Notes under the pieces: model-generated
Told to the model about the DNA's origin: nothing
Database searches by the model: none
Seen by the model: only the letters and a program-made list of their open reading frames with translations
Shown here: piece after piece, positions 32,701 through 42,851 of the stretch
How positions within the stretch are numbered: position 1 is the first letter of the stretch
How the letters are laid out: each line of letters begins with the position of its first letter
Made by a program: the position numbers and the translations under genes
NCBI GenBank assembly: GCA_019096065.1
Contig: JAGUCH010000005.1
Location: forward strand, 6,324,001-6,388,000
DNA: 64,000 nucleotides
Source: Paracyclopina nana
Taxonomy: Eukaryota; Arthropoda; Copepoda; Cyclopoida; Cyclopettidae
Direction of reading: 5' to 3'

Positions 32701-34772
32701 ATGACTTGAGGAGTTGAGGATTTGGTCACCGTCCAGTATCGACATCCCCACGTGTTGACGCAGGCATCGATGCAGTCCGCCGTCTTAGTCACCAAAATGG
32801 GCTCCTGGTTCAAGGTGCTGCCCTCGCCCACCAAGTTGGTCTCGTCGGCATACAAGCATTCTGAAAACACGAATACCAAATGAGATGATGACCATCTTTT
32901 TGTCCCAAAGCCCAGCGTAGGGGAAAATTCACATGTTTAAATTCGAGGTCGACATTTTGTCTGAGCTTTACGAAACATGAATAGCAATTCGAGGCTGGAT
33001 ATAGTGCCTTTGTAGCACTTCAAATTATATTTACAAATTGCTTGATTTATGGTGCAATAATAATCGATTTGACCAAAACATGCTCCAAATGAATTGATCA
33101 AACAATACTAGTGATGATAAGAAATGAGCTTTGAAAAAAATGCCCGAACTACAATCAAGAAAGGTTGTCGTCCTTCCCTAAAGCAGATGATGACCATCAA
33201 TTGATGGATTATGAACCAATGACAACAGCTCCATGATTCCTCATTTAAAATTCCTAGGGTGCAATGTTGGTTGTGTTCTTGCTCCAGGCCAAGCATGTCT
33301 ATTTGCAAAACTGCATCATTCTGATATGGTACAAAGATTACCAAAAGGAATAATTATAACATTTTCACTAAATCGTGCTTCAAGCTAAGGCAATTTTACA
33401 CTTGTCAAGTGCCCTTTGGTGAATATAGGCAATCAGCGTACTGAAGTTGCCTGCGTGGGGCCCAAGCCACGTGTTGATCATTTTTCGATGCATCTTTGAA
33501 TGTGATAACATCCAGAACACGGTACATTTTTAATGCCAAATTAGCATTTTTTACCATATCTTGCACACAGTACAAAAATGGAATTTTTGATCAGTGGCCA
33601 ATTTGAAACACAATAGATATCCTGCCTGGGTCATTGGCAATGAACACAACAACAGTTACTTTTATCAGCCATGTCCACCTTAATTACATTTTGCAATGAT
33701 ATTTTTCTTTTTGCAAAGCTATAGTCTGCGTTGTCATCCTGATATTTGTCTGTCTCCTCGTTCATTCAAAAGACGAGAATGTTATGTATAGCACCTTAAG
33801 GTTGATGCTAGCTTCATAAGCTTTACTGTTTGCTCTCAAGTCTATACAATCTAGCAGTAGCGCATATTTCGCTCAATTCCACCAAAGAGTTTTATGCAGA
33901 AATTCCATGTTTTCAGCTGCATTTTTAAAAGAGGCATTTCTTATTTTAAAAAATCTTGCGAATGTGAATGACAAAAAAGACTTCCTTCACTGCTGGGCAT
34001 CTCAAGTGCAAAAAAGGTTTATGCTCAACCCCTCATAAAAATATTTGCCAAATCATGACTCCAAGAAATAGCGCTGACAAACAAAAAAGTGAGCGCATTT
34101 TTTAAAGCTTTGCGCGTCACAATAAAGCTGCTGCTTCTCCCCTCTTGAACAAAGCTGCAAAGATTATTGATTCGGAACGGTTTTGCCCAGAGGGAAAATA
34201 AGACAGGCATAATATGGCTACAGTTTGCAAGGCGAACTTTACGCCAGGCATAGAGTATATACTTAAGATTGCTAGTTTGGTCACGCGCCCAAAGTGGCTG
34301 AAAATTGATAATAAATTCATACCAGGTTTGTCATCTTGACACTGTGCTTTTATGTCTGGGTCTGGAGTCCATCCAGTGCCATCAGCAAACTTCCACGAGC
34401 CTTGAGCATCTTCCACGCACTCAGCTTGACCTCGATGTGCCAAGCCTCCGCTGAAAAAGCCGACTTGAGGCCCAACCATCCAGAGGCCACGGGCGCGGCC
34501 TCCCATATAGAAGAGGTATTCGTTGATGCTTTCATGCTGGTACACAGGCCGGTCGAAGTGCGTGTCAACGCGTTCGTACAGCCCAAAACGAACCGCTTGG
34601 CTCGCATTGGCAACGCCTGTGGTTGACAGCCTCACCGTGGCACAGCAAGAATCTGCAGAAGGTTGCCATTGCCAGTTCGCATGCAAAATATTTAGCTTCA
34701 AAAAATACCTTGTGCAAAAATGGAGCAGCATGTGGATAATAAAACCAACAACTGTAGACTTTTAGCCGACAT
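26783..34772 (-). CDS. Large secreted multidomain protein: PAN-like, SEA, EGF-like, TSP1 and Thr/Glu-rich mucin-like tail
   Basis: Not assigned to a named gene. Exons on the minus strand: 34772-34709, 34652-34323, 32860-32621, 31903-31844, 31688-31479, 31222-30976, 30917-30739 and 30678-26783. The phases agree throughout and give 1,741 codons plus stop. Exon 1 encodes a signal peptide (MSAKSLQLLVLLSTCCSIFA). Exon 2 encodes an unnamed Cys/Trp/Tyr-rich module (RPVY..., YLFYMGG, LWMVGP). Exon 3 and exon 5 each look like a PAN/apple domain. Exons 6-7 form a SEA domain; its beta-turn carries GSVVC, the autocleavage-type GS motif, right after the intron. Exon 8 opens with an EGF-like module (DHCDAKGCSHKC..), then a TSP1 repeat (WSEWSDWSPCSATCG), then about 1,150 residues rich in Thr, Glu, Ser and Asp with degenerate repeats (TTLEPFSSDEQE-like). 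No C-terminal membrane span was seen, so it is probably secreted or matrix-associated. Confidence 0.82.
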
Positions 34773-34986
34773 GTTGACTGCAATATGGCACGCAGCTACG
34801 TGAATATAATAGCGAAATTTCTCTGTGATGCAAGTTGGCGTTGAAGTCACCAAACATGCAAAGTGGTCATAATGCCCCGGCTTTGACCAAAGAACAACTG
34901 GCAGAATGCTTACGGTTGTCGTTGGACATGTTGCCGTTGTTGTTGTCGTCGTCGCCGACGTCTTTTCGCGTCGGCCTTGGAATATC

Positions 34987-35268
34987 CTATGGAATCTTCA
35001 AGATCTCCGAATTAGACGCCTGCTGCAACGACTGGATGCATGATTGAATGCGAGAGGAGAGCACCAACATTAATTCGCAGTTTTCCTCTAACCAGGCTTC
35101 TTTTTGCCTTTGTTCAAATTTGGCTGCGTTTTCAGTTGAGTCGATAACGTATAATGAGGGTTTTACGAGCACCGTTGGCGTATCTACTGCAAACACACTA
35201 AATGGCAATTTTTCTCCCGCTTGTGGTTGAGAACTGTAAAAATAAAGTTTGTTGATTGGATCGTGCAC
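34987..35268 (-). other. Possible coding remnant or terminal exon of an unrecognised minus-strand gene
   Basis: A 93-codon minus-strand frame (ending SNSEILKIP) has protein-like composition, with a helical Glu/Gln-rich end. Immediately upstream, two other minus-strand frames also look protein-like: around 35280-35360 (WELLVFSDFEEIGIG) and around 35590-35700 (AILVKFSEEAPETAFIRV). They are in different frames and separated by stops. The spacing would need introns of only 20-35 nt, or frameshifts. It could be a decayed gene, or one with introns I cannot place. No function proposed. Confidence 0.3.
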
Positions 35269-35719
35269 TTTGTAATTGCGTCAATTGGCGTGCTGACAAA
35301 TTCAACACTTTTGAAAGACTGGGCCCCAATTCCTATTTCCTCGAAGTCACTGAAAACGAGCAATTCCCACCTTCAAAATAACTCGTCGTTGAACATTTTC
35401 AGGCCTCATCAAAATGACTTTTCCCAAAACGATGCTACATTGGAAATCTGAAAGGAAATAGATTAAAATTCTATAATGGCAAAAATTACCGACTCGTTTC
35501 TAAGCGAAGATGTTCCGTCTCGGTCAATATCTTAACGTTTGAACGCAAAAAACAAAAAATTCAACTGCTGAAAGTTGCCCTCTCATCACACGAATAAAAG
35601 CTGTTTCTGGCGCTTCTTCGGAAAATTTGACCAAAATCGCAGCGTTGCCGCGGCTTTCGTTGTTTACGCTTTCGACTTTCGTTAGGGTTGGCAGTGTCAC
35701 TCATCAGTATGGATGCCTA

Positions 35720-35885
35720 TACCAGGAACTACAAACAGAACGCACGCAAAACTACAAATAACGGACGCGCACATGGATCTACAAAACTTTTTTTTATAAA
35801 ACCAACCGCATATGGACCTACACTGAACCAAGCGCACCCAAGCTACATTTAGCAGATACGCACATGAACCTACATACAAAGCTGT
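35720..35885 (+). repeat. Left subterminal repeat cluster of the MULE
   Basis: Repeated (A)CGCAC-ATG-A-CTACA-type units (for example around 35768-35783, 35807-35822 and 35859-35875) are the reverse complement of the right-hand cluster. In Mutator-like elements such clusters are transposase-binding sites; here that role is inferred from position and symmetry. Confidence 0.75.
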
Positions 35886-35942
35886 TAGCACAATGAACAC
35901 AGATGAGACATTGCTGGCCATGTCTTCGGAAACGACTTTTTG

Positions 35943-37139
35943 ATGTCAAAACTAGAATCTTCGAAGGATTTTGGGTTTGATGGAACTTTTTTTGTTGTTC
36001 CATCTAATTACTATCAACTGTTCACAGTTTTCATTATTAAGCACCAGCATTTTTTCCCAGCAATCTGTTTTTTAATGACTGGCAAAACAAAAGCTAAGTA
36101 CAAGGCTGTTTTTAAGGAGCTAAGCATCTTGTTGCCCAATTTTCACCCAACCTCTGGAATGGCAGACTTTGAAGAGTCCTCAAGAGCTGCTGCTCATGAG
36201 TGCTTTCCTGGTCTACAAGTCCATGGATGTTACTTCCATTTTTCGCGTAACATTTTCAAAAACATGCAGAAATTGGGCTTGACAAAGTGTTTTCATAGTA
36301 GCAAGAGATTCAAGCAGTTTGTGAAAAACTGCATGGATGTAGCTTTGTTGCCAGCTGACAAGATTCATGAAACTTTGGAAGACCTGCTGAGAACTAATTT
36401 TTCATTTAATGCTGGTGACTTAGAAAATGTAAGCAGGTTTAAGCAGTACATTAGGCGATATTGGATTGAAAGAGTGGATCCTTCAGTTATTTCTGTTTTT
36501 GGGTTGGAGAATGCTTGCAACAATGGGGCTGAATCTTTCCATGCTCAAATCAAGAAAGTTGTCAAGGTTGCCCATCCTGGAGTTTGGACTTTTATCTGGC
36601 ATCTTAATAATGTCTTGCAAAAGTATGAACTTGAATACTCCAGGATGGAAAGCTTTGGCCCTGATAACTTCGTTAGGAGCCGTAGGCAAAAACAAGTCCA
36701 AACCTTGATGCTACGTCGCCATCTTGAGCAGGAGCTTACTCAAGGAATCATAACTCCCCTCGAATTCTTGAACCAACACAAAGATCCAGAACTTATAGAG
36801 CAACTTACTAGGCTCCAACGATATTTAAGAGACAATCCTGATGCTTTGGAGTCTGATCCAGAAATTGAAGAGATTCCTACGGTTTCTCTATTCGATCTTG
36901 ATCCAAATACAATTCAGGCTATCCCTGTGATAATGCATGACTATCCTTATACCTGTGTTAGCTGTGCTAATGGCATTGAAGTCAGATGGCTTTTTGTGCC
37001 ATGTGGTCATTCAGGCTATTGCTCAGATTGCGCACTTAAAATAAAAAATGAGAGAGACCCAACTACAAATGAGCTTACTGGCTGCAATCGTGTGAATTGT
37101 GGTCAGAAAATTCAATTTTTGTTGGAGATTAAAGAATAG
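35943..37139 (+). CDS. MULE transposase, N-terminally shortened, with C-terminal RING-like finger
   Basis: The product would cut and rejoin transposon ends. The first ATG is at 35943, giving 398 residues. The catalytic core is present: DGTF near residue 13, ADFE near 77 followed by the C-x-H pattern GCYFHFSR, and NGAESFHAQ near 200, giving a plausible D-D-E set. The FLYWCH-type DNA-binding region usual ahead of this core is missing. Upstream, an ATG at 35893 runs only 16 codons before a stop, so an internal deletion or an unseen intron is likely. The last 60 residues contain CVSC, PCGHSGYCSDC and GCNRVNCGQKI, arranged like a RING-HC zinc finger, which in other proteins recruits ubiquitin-conjugating enzymes. 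The fusion to a transposase is unusual to me. Confidence 0.85.
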   Translation: MSKLESSKDFGFDGTFFVVPSNYYQLFTVFIIKHQHFFPAICFLMTGKTKAKYKAVFKELSILLPNFHPTSGMADFEESSRAAAHECFPGLQVHGCYFHFSRNIFKNMQKLGLTKCFHSSKRFKQFVKNCMDVALLPADKIHETLEDLLRTNFSFNAGDLENVSRFKQYIRRYWIERVDPSVISVFGLENACNNGAESFHAQIKKVVKVAHPGVWTFIWHLNNVLQKYELEYSRMESFGPDNFVRSRRQKQVQTLMLRRHLEQELTQGIITPLEFLNQHKDPELIEQLTRLQRYLRDNPDALESDPEIEEIPTVSLFDLDPNTIQAIPVIMHDYPYTCVSCANGIEVRWLFVPCGHSGYCSDCALKIKNERDPTTNELTGCNRVNCGQKIQFLLEIKE

Positions 37140-37639
37140 GGTTTGGTTATTTTTTCAGCTTTCATCACTGAAATGTTGAAATCATAATTGTAACCTTTTT
37201 GGAATGGTTTTTAATTAAAATATGTACTTAGCCATTATTACATTCTGCTTGAATGTAAAAACCAAAAAAAAAATGCGCCAAGAATTAACATTCTTGCTGG
37301 TCCAAAGCCCAGATTTCAGTACACTGTATGCATTGTATGCAAATAGTATCTGATGAGCATGATGGTTTTTTGGTGTAATGTGATAACTTCTTACTACTTA
37401 GTAAAATGATGCTGAAGAGGTAATTATAAACAGTGCTGGAATGAAAAAAAAGACTATTCCTATTTCTTATAGGCTTATTTGGACATGTGAAGATCTCTTG
37501 GATTATGGGCTGCTTCTTCTGCCATATGATGACACCAAATCTTGGAAGACCCTTGTAAAGTTTATGATTTTGTAAATTGATATCATGAGTTTCAACATGA
37601 AAATGTACTCTTGTGGATTCTTATGCGCTTGGTTCATTG

Positions 37640-37861
37640 TATATTGACGTGCGTTTGTTCTGTAGCCAAAGTGCTCTTTGATTTCCTTGTAGTTTAGTGT
37701 GCGTTTCCGTCATTTGTAGTTCATGTGCGTTTAGTTGTATGTAGATTCATGTGCGATTGGGGTTGTTTACATTCTGGCCCAAAAATCTTTGTAGTTTGAC
37801 GTGCGCTCTGTTTTGTAGTTTCATGTGCGATCGGTTGACTGTAGGACAAAGTACGCGCCCC
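37640..37861 (+). repeat. Right subterminal repeat cluster of the MULE
   Basis: Six or more copies of a TGTAGTTT(C/A)-TGTGCG-type unit occur between about 37660 and 37855, in inverted orientation to the left cluster. The outermost unit is diverged (GTAGGACAAAGTACGCG). Confidence 0.8.
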
Positions 37862-37871
37862 CATCAGTATG

Positions 37872-38632
37872 TCTAGTACGCAAAAAATCTCTCGCCAAAA
37901 TGGCGTGGTTTGATTTTCGGACAATTTTAATTATGAGCGCCATCTTTTTAGTGATAATAACTATTGTTCAGATTCCTCCTTAAAATTGACTGCTTTGGTT
38001 CCTTTTCAAAATATCCGGAGATTTTAATGAAAGCCCTTAAAGCGTATATACTAAATGCCGCACACAAACGCAACGCAACGCACTCTACTAAATACCGCAC
38101 ACTACTAAATACCGCACACAGCAAAAAAATGCACACAGGGCCAATCAGACTTTTTTTGAATTTTTCCGTCAAATCGTAGCTTCTATGGCGGAGCTTTCTA
38201 AGCATGGCAAATTTCGACTTTTTGACTTCTTCAAACAGATAAAGTCGCAAAAAAATGCAATCAGTTCCACTTCAATCCTTGGTCATAAGACTTTTGCTCC
38301 ACTTTAGAATTGATTTTATTGAAAACCACTCATGACCCCACAACTTAGGCTTATTTTTGTCATTCTATTTTTTAGGAAAATGGGATGTTCATTTTGGGCC
38401 CAATTGTGGTCCTCCTAAAGAACTAAAACATAAGCTCAAAAGCATATATGGGAAGAATTAACTTCAAAAATGAGTTATTTAAAAAAAACATTGATCTTTT
38501 TTGCCCAAAAGTGGACGTTTGAGCCTTTTTTTTTGCTTTTGATTTTTTATTGAGGTTTTTTAGCAAACTTGACCGGGTCACTTCTCGACCCGCTTGTTTC
38601 TACAGTATGATACCGCTACCGCAAATAAAGTA
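37872..38632. other. Intergenic DNA between the MULE and the TTAA palindrome
   Basis: No gene seen. Three copies of ACTAAAT(A/G)CCGCACAC lie close together at about 38050-38120. They resemble subterminal transposon repeats and may mark the end of another, unresolved element. The remainder is A/T-rich. Confidence 0.5.
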
Positions 38633-38636
38633 TTAA

Positions 38637-40257
38637 GGGCCACTGACTGGCTCCCTTGAAGAATCCATTCAGTAGACCCGAGAGCTTTCCGAAAATGTTA
38701 TGGGCCATTTGGAAGGTCTACCCCTAGGTAGTAACTGTACCAAAGGGTTTTGCCCTCGGGCCCCTGGGAGGGGAGATATGGGCCCTCAAAGTTTGGGGAA
38801 ATTCTTATGTAGTAAAACTTTGGACCCCTCTCACTGCCATATGAATCAACTTTTATCTACCCATTTTTTGTGCATTGTTAGGCCCCCTATGGGTGTCTCA
38901 GAGAATGGACTAAAAGTTGTTGTCCTTCATGCCCACTGTGCTCTAGCGGCTGAAATGTGTTTTTTAGGGGGTAACTTTGGAGCAAAATTGAGCAACCTTC
39001 CCCCGGTGGAATTTTTTTCTTTTTTTGCTCAGAGTCAGCCAAAGATAAGTACTTTCAAATAAAAAAATAAAAAAAATACACTTTTTTGTTTGAGGGCAGA
39101 TATTGTCTGTCAAAGTTAGCCCATTTTGGCCCTAATAACTTTGTTAAACAGACTTTGAATATAAGAGCTAAAAATGAAATTTTATTATAATTATAGGGAC
39201 AAATGAACAATATTTATTTCTGTCATTTTTTATTTTGGCGGCGTTTTGGGGCACTTCCTTAATAAACAATTTTCAGTTTTTTGAAAATATTGAGTAAATA
39301 GTCATTAAGTTTTGATTTCATTAAATGAACATGCAAAAAATGAACTGCAATTGAAATTTTATTATAAATATGGTATGTGATGAGCAACTTTTATTTTTGT
39401 CATTATATTATTGAACCAATTGTTAGGGTAGTTTTACAGTAAATGCATCATAGTTTGCTTAATTTGTACGATTTAAGTTGATCACATCAAATTATGGCAT
39501 AAGCAAAAGTTGTTCATCATACCCCATATTTATAATAAAATTTAATTTTCAGCTCAGGTATTTGCACTGTATCCCTAAAAAATAAGGTTTTACAATTTGC
39601 TCAATATTTTCAAAAAACTGAAAATTGTTTATTAAGGAAGTGCCCCAAAACGCCGCCAAAATAAAAAATGACAGAAATAAATATTGTTCATTTGTCCCTA
39701 TAATTATAATAAAATTTCATTTTTAGCTCTTATATTCAAAGTCTGTTTAACAAAGTTATTAGGGCCAAAATGGGCTAACTTTGACAGACAATATCTGCCC
39801 TCAAACAAAAAAGTGTATTTTTTTTATTTTTTTATTTGAAAGTACTTATCTTTGGCTGACTCTGTGCAAAAAAAGAAAAAAATTCCACCGGGGGAAGGTT
39901 GCTCAATTTTGCTCCTAAGTTACCCCCTAAAAAACACATTTCAGCCGCTAGAGCACAGTGGGCATGAAGGACAACAACTTTTAGTCCATTCTCTGAGACA
40001 CCCATAGGGGGCCAAACAATGCAAAAAAAATGGGTAGATAAAAGTTGATTCATATGGCAGTGAGAGGGGTCCAAAGTTTTACTACATAAGAATTTCCCCA
40101 AACTTTGAGGGCCCATATCTCCCCTCCCAGGGGCCCGAGGGCAAAACCCTTTGGTACAGTTACTACCTAGGGGTAGACCTTCCAAATGGCCCATAACATT
40201 TTCGGAAAGCTCTCGGGTCTACTGAATGGATTCTTCAAGGGAGCCAGTCAGTGGCCC
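38637..40257. mobile_element. 1.6-kb near-perfect palindromic (foldback) element bounded by TTAA
   Basis: The outer arms (38637 to about 39299, and about 39595 to 40257) are almost exact reverse complements over roughly 660 bp. Inside, a further inverted pair (about 39353-39397 and 39506-39550) surrounds a diverged centre. The tips begin GGGCCACTGACTGGCTCCC and sit directly between TTAA at 38633-38636 and TTAA at 40258-40261, the target duplication of piggyBac-type elements. Each arm contains the same 120-codon frame reading inward (38700-39062 + and 39832-40194 -). This is most simply a consequence of the palindrome. A related copy begins at about 63650. Confidence 0.88.
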
Positions 40258-40261
40258 TTAA

Positions 40262-42324
40262 ATATTAATTTGGGTCTGTTGGAGCATAAACTACTATACT
40301 GGTATTCAGCCAAAAAAGTGAAAAATGACGAATTTTGATTTGGCCGAAACGTACGAAATGCAGTTTTTTTTGGCGCAGTGTGAAATGGAAATGCATTTGA
40401 AAAACTTTTGATAGTAATTATGGGAAGCCGGATAAGGATCTACCAGGACATACTGTGCTAGAAATTACTGTGATGGTATCGGAATAGAATCTACTCCATG
40501 ACAGAGCCGGAAAATCTACTCCATGACAGAGCAGGAATAGGATCTACTGTGACAATACAGGAATAGAAACTACTGTGACAAACCAGGAACATGCAGTTGG
40601 TCGAGATATACTGCTGTGACTTATCAAGCCACTACTCGGATCTAGGCTACGTCTGACGGGGACGGGCCTGTAAGGCTAGCAGAGGTCAATACTGGGCCGC
40701 AGACAACACGTGTTAATGCGGTTAGTTTATTTCCATTACTGACGATATTACACCAGAACTCCACCAGCATCTGGGTGGGCACAGGTCATTTGGGCAACTT
40801 ATTGCAGCTAGAGTCCTGATTTGCCGAATTTGCCATCTTGATCATGGGACCTGGTGACGGAGCACTTTAGGTTAAGTATATCCACCCGAAGGACTTGGAT
40901 GGTGCCAATATCAAGACTCAGATGGCCCTTGTGGGCTCACAGTAAGCCCTTCAAGTTCTTCCAGGAGTTGATATGTAAGAACAAGCGGGCTATTTTGCAC
41001 TCCCAACTGCTGAGTGGGGCCTCTGGATCTTCTTCCTATGCTACCCTTGACAGCCAATAGACCTGGGTACCTGGTAACAAGGGTCGGGCCTTAGCCTATG
41101 TCACCTCATGCTACCAAGTGCAAGCGGTTACTTGGTCCATAGACAACTTTGCAGGAGATTCCGGTCCTGGTCAACAACATGACTTGGTTAGCCAACCCCC
41201 TTTCCTTTATATTGACCGAGTATTGTTCCTTGTGACTCCAATGCCCACATCAAGTGGCAACTCCATAACCAGTGGATGTGTGCAACTCCACAGATTCACA
41301 CCTGTATCGCCCCGATGCAGCTGAACCCAATGTTGGACTCGGCCCCTTGCAGCTCCCACTACAACATTAGCTGCGGGCGGTGCAGCAGGGTGTTCTCTGT
41401 GGAACAGCAAGCTATATAACCACTTTGTTTACTTGCATCTTTTCAGCAGCCATGAAACTGTGGTGAATTGAGTTGGCAATGTGATTATCCCATTATTCAG
41501 CATGGTGGGAAAGTTTTACTGACATTTCACGGGCTTCATGATCACCATTTGGCTTTATCAAATTGATCGTGGGTGCCCTGATCCATATGGTCATCCTCTA
41601 TCGGAGGCAAGGTCTAGGATGATGGATGTTCCTGGCTCTTTGGCACACTGCATTCTGATGGTTGAGATGCTGTGGAGAATGATTACCAACTTGGGGTTCG
41701 ACCAAGATCCTGTTCCCCGGGAATGATAAAGACCAAGGCCAAGGCCATGAGCTAAGGCCTATGCATTCAAGTAATGACCAGGAGTTCCCTATGCCTGATC
41801 TGAGGTGTTCAGTTGATGACAATGATGCTCCTCCCAAGTATGACTCTGCCACTGCGACTGCCACTACTGAATTGGCCCTAAAAATTTACTCAGCTGTCTC
41901 ACAATCTCAGCAGAGCTCAGCAAATGGTCAATTACTCTGAGTGTTATGGGGAAGTAGACTCGAGCACATTATTTAAGTTAGATCTACCCTGGTATTCTAA
42001 TGCTGAAACTTCAGGTCAGCTTTGCCACATCACACTATTTTCTCTTCAGTGTACCCTGAGATTTACAATGAACTATGCACATGTTTCTTTACCCATGAGT
42101 AGAGGACCTTTTTTCGTAACTAACCTTGTCATTTTACCATCATTTTGCCATGTTAGCTATGCTGGCCATATCAACTGGCCACCCATCTTTGGGTCTCTGA
42201 ACCCACCCTCTGAAATCAACCCCTCACCAAGCAGCAAGTCACACACTCTGCAGCGTCTCCTGCACTTGGTGGCAACTCCCACGCCAGGCAGCAACTCTCG
42301 CACCCAGCTGCAACTCCTGCACCT
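40262..42324. other. Repeat-like region between the palindrome and the CACTA element
   Basis: No intact gene. A degenerate array of about 30-bp units (ATCTACTCCATGACAGAGC-like, then CTACTGTGACAA-like) occupies about 40480-40592. Around 40860-41060 and 41540-41720 short stretches look like broken coding sequence (for example HPKDLDGANIKTQMALVGSQ before a stop), but I could not identify the source. From about 42200 on there are short CAACTCCTGCAC-type satellite units. Confidence 0.5.
42003..42160 (+). repeat. Dispersed direct repeat, left copy (partner at 53017-53165)
   Basis: About 150 bp (CAGCTTTGCCACATCACACT ... ATTTTACCATCA) recurs in the same orientation at about 53017-53165 with visible substitutions and small gaps. 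The two copies flank the whole cluster of inserted elements between 42.3 and 52.5 kb. Confidence 0.7.
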
Positions 42325-42851
42325 CCCCACTAAGTGTTTTGAGCGGAAGGGACAAGTTGCATTTCAATTGCAAATCGACTTAATTGCAGTATATGTAGTT
42401 AAGTCTAAATGCAGCTCTGCTCAATGACTGTTACAGTCATGAAAGTGTCACTTCTTGAAGTCATGCCAGCATTTTTGAAGTATTTTTTAACTGTTTTTCA
42501 GTCGCTGCAAATTGTGTTTAAAAATGACTTATCTATTACTGGATCAGTCATGCAAACAGTTTAACTTGAACAACAACTGAATAACAACTTAATCAGTGTG
42601 ACTTATGAATTTTTGCAGTGGCGACAACTGCAATGCAGACTTAAAAGCACCGACTTTTTCATTTTGCAGGGATGATCACAATAATGAGAAAACGCTTTTT
42701 AACTTGATTTGTAATGACAAAATGCTAGTGTCTAGCTAAAATTTGCTAAAAGCAATAATAAATAGTTGTCAATTAAGCTTTAAAAATGACTGTTTATTCA
42801 TCTTTCAAAATTTTGTGAAGCATGTTCTCGTTCCGACTTAAAAAGTCTTTT

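Larger units (their letters stand above)
35712..37861 (+). mobile_element. MULE (Mutator-like) DNA transposon, 2.15 kb, with 10-bp target site duplication
   Basis: The element is bounded by the direct repeat CATCAGTATG at 35702-35711 and 37862-37871, the size expected of a MULE target duplication. Its two ends carry many inverted copies of a subterminal motif (left form CGCACATGGATCTACA, right form TGTAGATTCATGTGCG), spaced about 25-35 bp. The outermost bases align only loosely (G..GC...TAC). It holds one ORF with an apparently complete DDE triad but a shortened N-terminus. It lies upstream of the host minus-strand sequences at 34.9-35.7 kb. Confidence 0.88.

Noticed and set aside
38700..40194. 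Two identical 120-codon frames in the palindrome arms as genes
   Set aside because: They are the same sequence read inward from both arms, with no recognisable domain. The 63.7-kb copy keeps only part, so coding constraint is not shown.
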